Shown here piece after piece: positions 1 to 12,800 of a stretch of DNA of 64,000 nt. A program made the position numbers and the translations under genes. Each line of letters begins with the position of its first letter. Within the stretch, counting starts at the first letter, position 1. This stretch comes from Gigantopelta aegis (taxonomy: Eukaryota; Mollusca; Gastropoda; Neomphalida; Peltospiridae): NCBI RefSeq assembly GCF_016097555.1, contig NC_054712.1, forward strand, positions 46,589,071 to 46,653,070, read 5' to 3'. The notes under the pieces are model-generated. The model was not told the DNA's origin, searched no databases, and saw only the letters and a program-made list of their open reading frames with translations.

Positions 1-2030
1 GTATTTTATTTATAGTATAATGTGGACATTTTATCATTGCACATGCTTTGACCATTTTGGTTGCTATTAACGTCGGTTAGTGTCGACAAGCAACATTAAA
101 CTCAACGTAGTCACATTCTGTGTGGGAAGCCATGGCGTTTCACCAGGTTTCTCACGTTTTAGTGCATCTACCCAGAAGCGGCGTCTGGTCTCATATTTTT
201 GAAATTTATAAAACAATATTTTTTTTTAACATGATGTTATGATCTATGCAGCCAACTGCACAACATTCTGCTGTAAATGTTCGACGAAAGTTGCCTCATT
301 TCACTATCAAACCATAGGTTCACCGCGTCACGTGATAAACAAAGGCGGCCAGGGGTCGAAGTACCCGTATGTTCAGTTCCGAGAATGCGTTAACACACCA
401 AAACGGAAATTGTGTTGAAAAGTTCGATAACAACTTTAGACTTATTCCCCTTTTACTATCGACTAAGATCGGTAATTTCCGCCACTGAATGTTCGACTGA
501 ATTCGTACAAGTAATCGGTTCGATTGTCTTCAAACTTGGAAATAGCGTCCAATACGCTTTACAGGCTATATTAAAATAAAGTATACATGCCTTTGTGTGC
601 AATCAAAATGTTTAATTCTTGCAAACATGGTATATGAGGTGGGATACAGTTTACAATTGTCATATTCAAATTAAATTAGACGTTAACGCGGTTCCGGAAT
701 CTGCTCTTTGCAAATGAACAAGGACGTAAAGCAAGTTTATAATTTCCGATATCTCTTGAACAAAGCATAAATATTATCAACTGTATTCTTATAAAAGTTG
801 CAAGATATTTTAGTTTAGATATAATAACCCTTGTAACAGAACATACTTAATGTGTTTCAGTACTTGTGTACGTTCGTGTAAAATGAACGGATAAGGTGAA
901 GTTAGATTTCATTAGCTCTACGTCATAATCGTGACAAGTTAGATTTCGTTAGCCCTACGCCTTAATCGTGATGGTGCGATGCCCTTTAAGCATTCATGAA
1001 TATATTCTTTTTTTCTGCTTTATTAATAGTTTTTAACAAATAAATTATGCTCAATAAATTAAAAATACAAGGTTGCAATCGATGCACACCCCGTCTCCTG
1101 CTGTTACCGAACCTGCACTATTTAAAAACATTTGCAGAGTAACATAGCTCATGTTTACTTTGAGCCCAGCCACGGCTGTTTGATAGATACTTTTCTCAGC
1201 TATGAACAGAATAAAAACATCCCAGAGAAGTGTTTTGGGGCAGATAATGTTAAATAATATACCCACAATAATGGCACATGGACCAAAAAACTTTTTTGAA
1301 CCAATGCCAGCCATAAAAGAATGGCTCACAAGTGGAAAGGGATCTCACCACATCCACCGCCATACAACAAGTGGTCACTAAGACATACATCAACACAATC
1401 ATTATATTTAGATGAACAAGTGAACACTACCAAACAAATAACAAAGTTTAAACCAACAAATGGACATTATTTTTAAAATAAAGTTTAAATCAACGAATAG
1501 AGAACACAGTGGATACCGCTGTACAGACATATACATTTAATACTTCTTGGTAAGTGTTGTAACCTATTGGCAAAATTCTTTATTTGTGCCAATTACTTTC
1601 AAGATTATTACATTATTAAGCACTGTATTAAATTAAATAGGAGTAACACAATTGGTTACCTTAAGAAGTATGGGCAAGTGGAAACATATATGGGGCAAGT
1701 GAATATCTGATTGGCACTTGCCCTGTGGCAAGTATTTTTTTTTGAACATTTTTGAACCCTTGTTATGTTCGTCACAACATATTGATAATTCATGTTCGTC
1801 ACAACAAATTGGTGATATCAATATTATCATGTACTTCACAAATAAAATAATAATAATAATTAATTTTAAAAAACATAATAAAATAAAACAAAATAAGGAA
1901 ACAAAACAGAAACTTGTAACAACCTGTTTTTATCGGTTGCGCTGTAACCTTCATTATGTGAGTATGAAATTATAACATGTCTAACAAAGGGAAACAATAA
2001 TATTGTATTGCGTGCAACAAATGGGACGTC
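1..2030. other. Gene-free AT-rich intergenic DNA
   Basis: I see no exon, RNA gene or recognisable mobile element here. The open frames are short and lack family signatures. One 92-codon minus-strand frame (1051-1329) is mildly hydrophobic but matches no family I recognise. Confidence 0.5.
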
Positions 2031-2045
2031 TGACATTTCGAGTGT

Positions 2046-2085
2046 GGTTGGGGGGGGTGGGGGGTGGGGGGGGGTGGGAGGGGGC
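2046..2085 (+). repeat. G-rich low-complexity tract
   Basis: Forty bases that are nearly all G with a few T and A interruptions, giving several runs of five or more G. The tract could fold into a G-quadruplex. It produces a proline-rich spurious frame on the minus strand. Confidence 0.8.
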
Positions 2086-2491
2086 CACAGTTCATATATT
2101 TTTGTATGAGTTCTTAACATGAGGTGGCGTCATGTAACAATGTATTCCAGCAAGCTATTGACATCTGGCTATCATGAACCTACAGACGCCTTTGTTACAA
2201 TGGCTGTGCATACACATAATACTAGTTCTAAAACGTTGTAATTTCTTATTTTATATACTGACCAAAGACGTGCACTGGAGCAAGTACAATTGAGGTTAAT
2301 TATAGATGTATTAGAATGATTTCGTTCCTACCTGTTCCAATGGCGGTGTTAGGTTCTATTCGATACATCACTGGGCAATGGAGAACTATACAAAGTTCAT
2401 ATGTTCATATTATGTCAACACACACATGCACGCACGCACACTAAGAGGGATTGCGTGTTATTTTACCCTTATTTACTCTTTATGTATATTA

Positions 2492-2508
2492 TCGCGCGCG
2501 CGCGCGTG

Positions 2509-2541
<33 letters not shown>

Positions 2542-2565
2542 ACATACATGCATACATGCATACAC

Positions 2566-2618
<53 letters not shown>

Positions 2619-2662
2619 TATACACACATATACATATACACACGTGTATACATGTATATATC

Positions 2663-2740
<78 letters not shown>

Positions 2741-2766
2741 TGTGTGTGTGCGTGTGTGTGTGTGTC
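2492..2766. repeat. Compound microsatellite (CG, TG, TA, CATA, TG)
   Basis: A mosaic of simple repeats in order: a CG run, a TG run, a TATG/CATA stretch, a TA run, an ACATAT stretch, a second TA run and a TG run of about 80 bases. The alternating purine-pyrimidine TG and CG runs can adopt Z-DNA. All long open frames across this block, on both strands, are artefacts of the repeat. Confidence 0.95.
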
Positions 2767-2789
2767 TTACCCATAAATATTTGATTTTA

Positions 2790-4740
2790 TATTTACATGT
2801 TATATATTTATACTCGTATAGAATATGTTATACATATATATTGTAATTCCCGTATTATTATACCTGTAAATATACACTATGTTTTATACCCATATTTTTA
2901 TAATGCCCATATACACCGTTTATGCCATACCGTCGTATTATACCAGTTATGTTATACAGTGCTACTGGTAGTACTATACCAAATAACTTACGACTGGGTC
3001 AAAGTTCGAGCTGCATCCAACTTCTGACAAGTCCTGTGATTGGTGATAAATGTGAGAGTGTTGATTGTAACAAAAATTTGTTTCATCTGGGCAAAACATG
3101 TATGCAATTTTATTTCATCTAGTACCACTGTGTCCAGTAGCCTTGTGCTTGAAATATGTATGGGGTACCTGTAAAAAAAACGTAGTCAAATGTTGTGCGA
3201 AACTAGAGTTGTTGTAAAAACACCAAAAATGAGCCACGAAAGTTACCATTTTCTTTAGTTAATACTTTGAGGTAAGGGTTATGGTACTGATATTTATGGG
3301 TCATAGTTTGGTTGGTATATTGTATAGATTGTATTTGCTATAGTACAACCTACTACACCTTTGTGAATACTCACTCTGGGCCGATACCATTGCATTGAAA
3401 CACGTGCAGATAATCCCCAGCTTTACTGCAAACATATTGTTCGTTCGTCCGAATAGCGACCCGATGAATGCTATCGGTGTGGTGTGCACTTTAGTATGCT
3501 GCTCAACTTTCTCCGTACAGCTTTCCTAGCTGGCTAATGGATCATTCCATGTCATTCGTCTTGTAAAATCTGCCAGAATCCATATATTCGTCAAATCTGG
3601 GTCTTCCAGGCCGATGTTCCATATCCATATTGATAACCATGTAAAATCATAGTTTGTTTTACAGCTGTATTTCAGTTTGTGACATGGTAACCAATATATT
3701 ATGTTTTATATCTGGCTCGTTTCATTCTTCAACGCATACGTCAGCCATTGTTTTATACTTCTAAATCTGTGATTTTCTCTTATGCTGTCAGTGACATTGA
3801 AATGAAACTGTTTTCATTATTCAAAAAAGTATCCAAACACACATTTTTACTATTTGCATTGTGTTTGTTTATTTAGTTAGTTTTATTATCCAAATGAATC
3901 CAAGCATATGTTTTGTTAAAAGTTGTTTTTCTTTATTCAGCACAATGAAGAATAAAGCTGTTTCGTTATATTATTCAACACAGAAAACGGTCACACATTT
4001 CGAACATTGATAAGTACGCTGTGTCATATATTAGCTGGTTCCATTATTACTCAAGCCAAATAGATTATGATTAATCACAGCGAATAAGCACATGGTTTTA
4101 AGACTTATTAAATATCATTGAGCACGATAGCCAAACACGTCTAGTCTTCAAATGTTTTATCTTACCAGCAAGGCGATCCGGTCACAGATAATTAAACTCT
4201 TTACGTTCCGTTTGGTTTTGGTGTCGACATTAGAGTAAAACTTTTAAAAACTTTGTACACGCCATGGTGTCCGTTATACGGTAGGTATAACTTTCGACGA
4301 CTCATGGCGGAAACACAGCAGCAAATACCACGAAGACTGGGTGCTAATTAAAAAAAACCGTATTGTCAGTGTCTGGGTCACCCAACGAAGTTTACAACAA
4401 AACACGAGTTGTGGTCTTTTCTCAGCGTGTATTGGGACGCCATTGTTACTCAATGAACCGTTAAGTATTGAATCCCTTCGCGTACAAACCGCATTCAGAC
4501 TTACTTAGTAACGGTGAAAACGTCCACGAACGACAGGACCTACCCGATAAACAAACTGAATAACAGTTGTTTGTCAGTGGGAAACAGTCATTAATTGTTT
4601 CCCGTATAACTAGCAATACAGTCTATGGGAATGCCAAATACCCCCTCCCCACCCTTTCCTCCGCCCCAAATAATAAATACATTTTTATCAACACCCCAGC
4701 ACCTTTAAAACCAAGAATATTTGGCGGACACTTTGGGGGT
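2790..4740. other. Intergenic DNA with no recognised feature
   Basis: AT-rich sequence with no recognisable exon, RNA gene or repeat family member. A few short frames (for example 3301-3489 minus) look random. Confidence 0.45.
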
Positions 4741-4744
4741 TATC

Positions 4745-4940
4745 CAGTCCAAATTAGTGCCCACCATTGGTATATTAAATACCGTGGTATGTGTTATCCT
4801 GTATCTATGTATGGCTGTATTTGGGGAAAGTGCATATAAAAAGAGTCCTTGCTGATAATGGGGGGGAAAATGTAGCGGGTTTGTTCTGAAGACTACGTGT
4901 CAGATTTAGGTACACGTGTTTGGCATTCAGTAGTTGATTA
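4745..4940 (+). mobile_element. SINE, family B (3' half, diverged)
   Basis: It carries the SINE body in order: ACCATTGGTATATTAAATAC, the CCGTGGTATGTG block, GTGCATATAAAA, CCTTGCTG, then the family B ending (AGCGGGTTT, ACATCCAATAG-like, GATTA). It is cut short at a TTAA, where sequence like the end of another element begins. Family B shares the tRNA-headed front and middle of family A but ends in a CTCTAGTGGTGTCGTTAAACAA-type tail. Confidence 0.7.
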
Positions 4941-4944
4941 TTAA

Positions 4945-5120
4945 AGGGACTGTACTAAGTTTGTGCCATCGTTAACATTTTGCTGACTAACACAGATTTT
5001 TTGTCGACTGTAAACAAAATTTTCTGAATAAAATACTAAATGTGTTTCAGGTCGTCCTAATATTTGTACCAGGTCAAACTTGCTAATATATTTGTTTTCG
5101 TACGTACGAAATGATTGGAA
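4945..5120 (+). mobile_element. One end of a TTAA-targeting element
   Basis: TTAA at 4941-4944 is followed by AGGGACTGTACTAAGTTTG, resembling the terminus of the element at 6704-8139. The inner part (CAGGTCGTCCTAATAT, then TTCGTACGTACGAAA) also parallels bases about 130-190 of that element. I could not find a matching right end, so this is a truncated copy. TTAA targeting is typical of piggyBac-type transposons, but no transposase is present. Confidence 0.5.
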
Positions 5121-5133
5121 TATACAGCAAGTC

Positions 5134-5275
5134 AGTACATACCACAGTCGATGATATAACAGTCAGGGGTCACTGGTTGGGGTGCGGTGGGAACTATATT
5201 CTTTTCAGGGTGGCCGAATTATCGCACATCAGGCGAAAGCTCTGTCAATGAGCTAAATTGCGCCCGGCACACAGC
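5134..5275 (-). mobile_element. Old SINE family A head, minus strand
   Basis: A strongly diverged antisense copy of the SINE front half: a GTACATACCACAG block, a GATATAACAGTCA block, a TGGGAAC remnant and a final CGCATCAGGCGAAAGC-like stretch corresponding to the tRNA-like head. It is recognisable only by comparison with the better copies in this window. Confidence 0.45.
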
Positions 5276-5514
5276 TGAAGCGTTTAATATCGTTTTCCAT
5301 TTTGTAAGCAACTATTTAATTTCATTCCAGTGACCCAAGACAAATGGGGAAGTTCATGCGAAGAACTTCCTTAATGTGGTATAGAGCATTTTATGTTCTC
5401 AGAGTTTTATTAAACGTGCGCATTTTAAACTGTATATGAACAACCAACATGACAACAACAACAACAACAAAAACACAGATTGATACACACGCACACAGAT
5501 CTATACAGATAGAT

Positions 5515-5630
<116 letters not shown>

Positions 5631-5695
5631 TGAGAGAGAAGGACTAAAGAGACAGACAGTGGATCAGAGAAAGACTAAAGAGACAGAGAGAGGGC

Positions 5696-5733
<38 letters not shown>

Positions 5734-5749
5734 TACAAACGGTGGTAGA

Positions 5750-6445
5750 GAATCCTAAACACCACTTCGGGAGTACATATCAGGGGTCAGGGGATAATAA
5801 ATTGTGAGCACTCTCCTGAGGTACAATGGATCATAAGTTCTACTACCCTTGGTGGACCAGTCGGATTGTTTTCCATCTCAATCAATGTCACACGATTGAT
5901 CCCTTGCTGCCATTTGGTAGGAGTAGCATATAATATGACGGCAGCGGCTTTTTCTTTCTTTTTCTTTTTCTTCTTCTTTGTTGTATCTCACGCTCTAAGC
6001 GAAATATCAAAATGACCATATGTTAGACATCACACAGCTGTAGTTTAGAAATGTACTGTTTAAGGTGTCGTCAAAAATTATTAATTTTCTTCCCTTTGTT
6101 TGTGAAGACATGTTTATAATGATCAAACGTGGAAAGACAAATGTGGTTGGATATTTTAAATGGTTATGTAATGAATCTGTACTCGACACTGCAGCTGTAA
6201 AATTAATACAGGTATGTACCAAAAAATATAACACCAACGTGTGAATAAAATGTTCCTTCGTCGTCTTTCTTGTATTAAAATACATTTTAAACGAACTAGC
6301 TAATTTATCATTTCAGTTACGATTTAGGGAATGTGAAAACAAATATATAAGTCTGTTCAACGTATATCTTTATATTCCCTTAAAGAACGGGAGTACATAG
6401 ATTGTACATTTGTAGTGAGGTGGATAAATGAAAACTGAAGGTCAT
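5750..6445. other. Intergenic DNA with no recognised feature
   Basis: I find no gene and no clear repeat family member. A pyrimidine tract (TTTCTTTTTC type) lies near 5950-5980. Confidence 0.4.
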
Positions 6446-6449
6446 TATT

Positions 6450-6578
6450 AAACGATCACTTGCTACTAGTGGAAAAATGTAGCAGGGTTCCTCAAAGACT
6501 ATATGTCAAAATTACCAAATGTTTGACATCCAATAGTCGATAATTAATATGTCAGTGTTCTAGTGGTGTCGTTAAACA
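6450..6578 (+). mobile_element. SINE family B, 3' fragment
   Basis: It begins at CACTTGCTACTAGTGGAAAA and runs through AATGTAGCAGGG, the TTTGACATCCAATAG block and the GTTCTAGTGGTGTCGTTAAA ending. Only the last third of the family is present. Confidence 0.7.
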
Positions 6579-6579
6579 A

Positions 6580-6675
6580 TGAATGGATATTTAACGACAC
6601 CCCAGCACAAAAATGTATCGGCTATTGGGTGTTACACAATGGTAAACATAAAAATGAATTGATGATTAACATAAT
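6580..6675 (-). mobile_element. SINE-like tail, family E, minus strand
   Basis: It starts GAATGGATATTTAACGACAC, then CCCAGCACAAAAATG, CGGCTATTGGGTGTTAC and ACAATGGTAAAC. The same block recurs at 15421-15500, which identifies it as a dispersed repeat. It looks like the reverse complement of a SINE end related to family B. Confidence 0.55.
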
Positions 6676-7045
6676 ACAAAAAATTCTAAAATCACGTTTT
6701 TAAAGGGACATTCCCGAGTTTGCTGTTGTAAGATATTTCCTACTAAATAAAATATTTCTACGATTAAACTTACATATTAAATATATTTCTTGTTTAGAAT
6801 ATCAGTGTCTGTATATTCCATATGTTTCTGGTCGTCTTAATATGTGTAAGAAGCCCAAACTGAATTTTGTGTTCAAATAATTTCGTACATACGAAAAAAC
6901 ATATTTTGGGAAATAAAATGAAATTTAAACTAGTACAAATATTAGAACGATCAGAAACAGGTTTAATATATAGCAACTAATATCGTATGCAGAAAAATAT
7001 ATTTCATATGTAATTACAATCGTTAAAAACTCTCTGTTAGTAAGA

Positions 7046-8083
7046 AAGAAAGAAACAAAGAAAGAAAGAAATGTTTTATTTAACGACGCACTCAACACAT
7101 TTTATTTACGGTTATATGGCGTCAGACATATGGTTAAAGCCGCACACCCTAGTTCCATCCAGCGAAAATAAATTATAATTTGGTTAATCTACAAACCTGT
7201 AACACACTTAGATCACGTTTTTATCAAATGGAGTGAAAAAGCAGGTTTTATATCGATAAATACCATGGGAATCCCCATGTCCCAATTGCTTGAAATAATT
7301 TTGAAAGTTAGTATTCTGATGTCACCAGTAGATGTCGCTCGAAGCACAACAATGCCTACGTCACGACAAATTTCACAGACTTGGGGTGCGTTCGTTTCAC
7401 CTCTCCTGGACATGTTCCAACTGTTCTGTCCTGGTTGTATCCCCTCTCCAGATATCGTAAGACTTAGCAAAATTATTGGTTTTAAGGATTTGTAACGTTT
7501 TGTATTGAGACACTTACTTGTCTGAACTTTATTGTTACTGAAAATGTTCATGAACTGTGAAGAAAAATCTCACAAATGAACAACAACAAATCGGATGTTG
7601 ATTGCGCGAACCGTGTACGAGAAAACAAACCGAACCAAAATGATAACGGTCACGTGATATACCAACGTCTGTGACATTGAAATGGAAATATTCCCTCTAA
7701 AAATAGATTGGACCTCGCTTGCTTAACGGTTTTGGAAATGGAAATGTGTATTCTAAATAATAAAATGTAAGTAAAGTGCACTATTTATTTGTGAAAATTG
7801 GGGTTTAATAGCAAAAAACAACGCCGTAATGGTTAACAAATAAACGTAACTAAGGTGTGTCCCTTTAAGGACCACACAGATATTGGGCTACTTTTTTATT
7901 AGCAGCAAGGGATATTTTACATGCACCATCCCACAGACAGGGTAGTACATACCACGGCCTTTGATATACCAGTCGTGGTGCACTGGCTATAACGAGAAAT
8001 AGCCCAATGGGCTCACCGACGGGGATCGATCCCATACCGACCGCGCATCGAGCGAGCGCTGTACCACTAGGCTATGTCCCGCC
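7046..8083 (-). mobile_element. SINE family A, minus strand, split by a second insertion
   Basis: Read on the minus strand, the tRNA-like head lies at about 8083-7990 (GGGGCGGGACATAGCC, then GGGATCGATCCC). The body runs down to 7869 and resumes at 7137, ending in the AAATAAAACATTTCTTTC tail with a TTTC run. Joining 7137 to 7869 restores the family sequence exactly (GGTTAAGGACC), which proves a clean insertion of 7138-7864 plus one TTAA copy. Confidence 0.85.
7138..7864. mobile_element. TTAA-flanked element nested inside the SINE
   Basis: The 727-bp insert is flanked by TTAA at 7134-7137 and 7865-7868. Its left end AGCCGCACACCCTAGTT and the reverse complement of its right end AGGGACACACCTTAGTT are imperfect inverted repeats. 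It carries overlapping open frames of 112 codons (minus, 7213-7551) and 76 codons (plus, 7265-7495), neither resembling a transposase. I infer a non-autonomous piggyBac-type element. Confidence 0.7.
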
Positions 8084-8284
8084 CCTTCTCTATTAGTCGA
8101 TAACATCTTAAAAATTGCAGCAAACTCAGGACTGTCCCTTTAAACACCGTATAAAGAGCTTTGCAAGTATTACAGGTAAGTATATTAAAATTTCAAATAA
8201 AAATCAGTAGGCCCCCTATCTCGTAAAAACTTGAAGGTAAGTTCAGGTTGGAATCGAAATGATTCCATGACATTTTGTCTAACA

Positions 8285-8665
8285 AATATATCTTTTCTCG
8301 TCGGTCCAAGATGATTACACTTGGTGAACCGTCAGTGTACACTGACATTGTTCACACTCAGGTGGAGGGTCCTTCTTTATAAAAAATGAATGCGTCAAGT
8401 ACATGTATGACCGATGTGAGCACGACACAAGACCATTTCACTCTTCCTGCTCCGCCTGTAGGAGGACCGCTTGTTCGCAACCACACCGTTCCAATCATCT
8501 TGCCAAGTAGAAAAGATATACTGGTTAATTTTATGTTTGAGATGAGTGTAAAGCACACCAACCCTGGACTGAGTCAAATCCAAAGCAGACTTGGCAGCTG
8601 TATCTGCTTTTTCATTACCCCTGATACCAGTATGGCTGGGAACCCGAACAAAATACATTATTTTT
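8285..8665 (-). mobile_element. LINE fragment: RNase H-like end of a non-LTR retrotransposon ORF2
   Basis: The minus-strand frame contains VPSHTGIRGNEKADTAA, the C-terminal RNase H motif of non-LTR elements. It is followed by a basic linker and, after a frame change near 8400, LTHSFFIKKDPPPECEQCQC, the cysteine motif that ends such proteins. The fragment is 5'-truncated and frame-broken. The assignment to a Jockey/I/Nimb-type clade with RNase H is by motif only. Confidence 0.75.
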
Positions 8666-8699
8666 ATTAGCAGTGTATAAAAAGACACACTTTCGTATC

Positions 8700-9420
8700 A
8701 ACATCCCAATTAAAGGATGTTCCAACTTCCAGTTTTGTAAAGCTCGAAGACACAAAAGTGAGTCTGTAAAAATTATACTTCTTCAAGACAAACGGGATTT
8801 ACAGAATTATACAAATTATTATGCTACACAACAGCCATTCCAAAGTCTCAATTAAAATATAAAAAATAGAGGTTTTTGTTATTCACCAGCAGAATGGAAT
8901 ATATTTTACAATATAACTTTTAAATGCGTTAGATATACAACTTTACGTTGGTTTCAATATAAAATTCTACACAGATTTCTCGCTACTAACACTTTTCTAT
9001 ATACAATACATTATATTAATTCAAATAAATGTATTTTTTGTAACGGTATGCCAGAGACAATTCAACATTTATTTTATGATTGTTGTTATGTTAAAGAATT
9101 TTGGAAAAATATTACAAACTGGATATTCAGTACTATAGGAGAGTGCATAATTATTGATAAACATATTGCCATTTTGGGTCTGGTTAAGAAAACAAATACA
9201 TAGACAATAAATTGGTTAATTATTAACAAAATATTATATTTATTTCATGAAAATACAAAAACAAAAATTTAATTTATTTGTCTTAAAAACTATAATTAAA
9301 GAAAAGTTGGAAACTGAAAAATGTATCTTATTTAAAAATGGTAATTGTGAAGATTTTTTTTCAAAAATGGGAGCAGTGGTATAATTTATTTCAAACATCA
9401 TAAAAGCTTATTAAATCTAT
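8700..9420 (+). mobile_element. LINE fragment: zf-RVT-like C-terminal part of a reverse transcriptase ORF
   Basis: Frame 8880-9200 is open for 107 codons and reads LRWFQYKILHRFLATNTFLY, then CIFCNGMPETIQHLFYDC and KEFWKNI. This is the cysteine/histidine zf-RVT region that follows the RT domain in L1/Tx1-like LINEs. Downstream to about 9420 the frame continues with stops (KILYLFHENTK, IKEKLETEKCILFKNGN). It is a decayed 5'-truncated copy on the strand opposite to the neighbouring LINE, so the two are separate insertions. Confidence 0.75.
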
Positions 9421-9833
9421 CAAATATTGAGATATATTTATTTCTAAAATACCTTCTTCGCACTTTCTACTCCTTCACACACCTTTTCATAACACTTGTT
9501 TTTATCAATGTTAATTCCGTACATAACATCTTTTCTTTTACTTTCCTTTTGGGACCCAGATAATAATATTTTTATTAGTAAACGTTGACATCATCGGCAG
9601 TAGGAATTGATTTTACAAGTAGGCCCTATATTCTGAAAAGAAGAAAGTGCCCTTATTTGAGAGTTATTTCCCTTGGAGAGAGATTTTACCATAAAGAAAA
9701 CAGAAAAATAGATTAATCAAAACTTTCCCACATGTTTCTTTAAACACCTAAACATTTTATAATTGTCTTCTAATATTTTAGTATATTGATTAATCGGAGT
9801 TTGACGTTATCACAGTGACAGGAGTAAGTAACC

Positions 9834-12800
9834 ATGTTAACGTCTAAGGTGTTTGTGAAGAAGACGAAAAAGGGCAGCGTGATGAAAATAGTCCGGGAAC
9901 ATTACCTCCGTGACGACATCACCTGCGGATCCCAGACCTGCGAATCGTGTGAGCACGACGCAGACGACCAGCCCCTGCAGAGAGACCCGTCCAACGATAG
10001 CAGCGCGTGCCCTGGCGCTCATTATTTACTACCAGACACTAATGTCGTCTTACATCAGGTTAGCCCGAGAGATAACAGACATATTGTGCACGGGTCATAA
10101 ATATTAAAATAACGTCTATGGTCTTTGACTGTCACTCCGAAAAGTCCCCATGTAAAATGTTAATACTAAAATAATGGCAAGACTTCCGAACATTCCAGCA
10201 TTCAGTTCATTTAGGGTTAGTGATAGTATTAGCATTCATAACATTCGGAAGTCTTTACAAAATAATTAATAATATGTTACATTAAAATAAATTATTTTGA
10301 TTATGATGTTGCTTGTCTTTTGTTTTAATCGGACAAAATTGGATTGTTAGGTGTGCAAACATGCATGTTTGTTTATTAAACAGATTATATGATTAATTTG
10401 ATATTAATAAATAAAATAAAACAGAAATCGGTGATTGTAGCGCAGACTTAAACCCAAACCCTAATCACTCGGCTATTTGGAAACATGTAGGCTATCATTG
10501 TGTAGGCTACTAATTACTCACTCAGGTCAGTAACAAATAGATCAGGTCACGGCATAGCGTAGCATTTGTAAGAAGTCGCCAATCAAAATGGTGGTTGTCT
10601 TGTAAAATGACCGAGTCAGAAACATAATCACTGAAAATATTTGCAAATGTCTGAATATGCAGGGCTAGCTCTGGCATTCATCAAATTCACACCGGCCTCG
10701 GTGGCATCATGGTTAGGCCATCAGTCTACAGGCTGGTAGGTAATGGGTTCGGATCCCATTCGAGGCATAGGAGTTTTAATCCAGATACCGACTCCAAACT
10801 CTGAGTAAGTGCTCTGCAAGGCTCAATGGGTAGGTGTAAACCACTTGCACTGACCAGTGATCCATAACTGGTTCAACAAAGGCCATGGTCTGTGCTATCC
10901 TGCCTGTGGGAAGCGCAAATAAAAGATCCTTTGCTGCTAATCGGAAAGAGTAGCCTATGTAGTGGCGACAGCGGGTTTCCTCTCAAAATCTGTGTGGTCC
11001 TTAACCATATGTCTGACGCCATATAACCGTAAATAAAATGTGTTGAGCGCGTCGTTAAATAAAACATTTCTTTCTTTCACCAAATTCGCCAATTGCGAAT
11101 TTTCAAAGCAGTTGGCGAATTTCATTTCAATTTGGCGAACTAATTTTATGTAATAATTGACTTTTTGGGGAAAATAACTTGATTTCTGCAATTTTTTAAG
11201 TTTAATAGACAATTTGATGAAATTTTTTGCTCACCCAGAGCTAGCCCTGATACACTATTAGTTTTATTTTAGTAATCCGCAGAATAGTTAAAAGTATCTA
11301 AAATCACAGATTAGCAATTTAGTTTACAGTAAATTGTTGTACTTAGGTGGTGGACATATTCTATAACCGTTCCCAAAACTAAAAAGTAGAAAAGCAAAGT
11401 GTGTATAATTATTGAAAAAGACATTATAGTGACTACAATGTCTATTTACACATGTATATTATATAATTAATTTACATACTTTATATGTATTTAAAATTTA
11501 CTGTTATTAAACACACAATAGATATTCTACCTTGGTGAGAACATTTTGACCTGAGAATGTTTTGACTCCTGGACGATTTTGATTGGATATGAGCCCAAGT
11601 ACTTTTCTGTTTGCGAGCTGGACAGTCATTTGGACGTTTATATCTTTAATACCTTTCAGCCGTCAGTGATACATTTTGTGTTATATTGAAAACACAGGAA
11701 TATTGCCTCCTACAGAGTAGCACCAAGTAGCCATGTAGGAAATACTCCAACTCCATTACATCAATAATTCTATGTTTGATGTTAAATACCTCATTTTCAA
11801 AGACACCAATAACTAACTTTTTCACATATTAATTACAAATACACACACTACAGGAAGAAACCCGTCAGCTTACCCTTTCCACAATGTTTTTTTTTAAATA
11901 TGTAGGTGCTAATGGGGTTTCTTCTTGTAGTGTGTCTTTGCCTCCTCAGTGTAAGGCAAATATCCTGTCTTTTCATTATAGAGTTATCTTTGATGGCAAA
12001 GAGCAATTGTATCTGTCCAAATGTCTACATCTTGTTAGACAATAAGGGGAGGACATAAACCAGTTGTAAAGCACTCGCCTGTTGCACGGTCGGCTTGGGA
12101 TCGATCCCCATAGGTGGACCCATTGGTTCCAGCCAGTGCACTACGGCTGGTATATGAGTACAGCTCAGATCATGGGTACAGAAACTGTTACACCTAGGTC
12201 AAATATTAAACTTTGCACAAATCATGTGAAATGACACTAATTTACTGACTGATATCTAAACTATGTAGATTTATAACTTGCAGATCAAGAACATAAGAAT
12301 TTTGCTCTTGACGGAGCATTTCATAGCAAGACATGCATATCTTCTGCTCATAACATGGTGTCTTGTGATGCATAGTAACTGACAATAAATAAGGTCATTT
12401 CACAATTAAACCCAAAAACAAACATGAATAAGTGGAAGACTATGTGAAGACACCAAAAAACACAAATTGTGTATAAACTTAAAGTTTAGAAGTGACACTG
12501 TAAAATAGACACCGTTTTGAGCAGCAGATTAAAAAAAAAAAGTTTCCAGGTACAGAAAACTAACACCATTGGACATATACAACAATGAACACAATATGGT
12601 ACATGGAAATAGATTTATTCATCATTTATGATAACCCAAAATCAATAGCACACATTGAAGTAGAAAGACTATTTCAAACCACCTTCTGCGCATAACACAG
12701 ACACTGATTATGCCAAAATACATCATAAAACACTGCAAATCATACAGATGTGACCCCATTTGACAGCATGACTTAATCATTCCTAGGATGTGATAGCTTG

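Larger units (their letters stand above)
6704..8139. mobile_element. TTAA-flanked element with terminal inverted repeats (outer shell of a nest)
   Basis: It begins AGGGACATTCCCGAGTTTGC and ends with the inverted counterpart, whose reverse complement reads AGGGACAGTCCTGAGTTTGC. Both ends abut TTAA (6700-6703 and 8140-8143), the target duplication expected of a piggyBac-type element. Its own sequence is only 6704 to about 7045 plus 8084-8139; the rest is a SINE inserted later. No transposase frame is visible, so it is non-autonomous. Confidence 0.7.

Noticed and set aside
1051-1329. 92-codon minus-strand frame with hydrophobic segments
   Set aside because: No recognisable family, no convincing splice context and no supporting neighbour; kept only as intergenic.
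2378-2846. Several overlapping 100-130 codon open frames
   Set aside because: They translate CA/TG/TA repeats (runs of VC, HT, YI) on both strands and have no coding character.
10170-10262. Possible hairpin with AAGACTTCCGAA arms
   Set aside because: Arms are only about 15 bases with mismatches; not distinguishable from chance in AT-rich intron.
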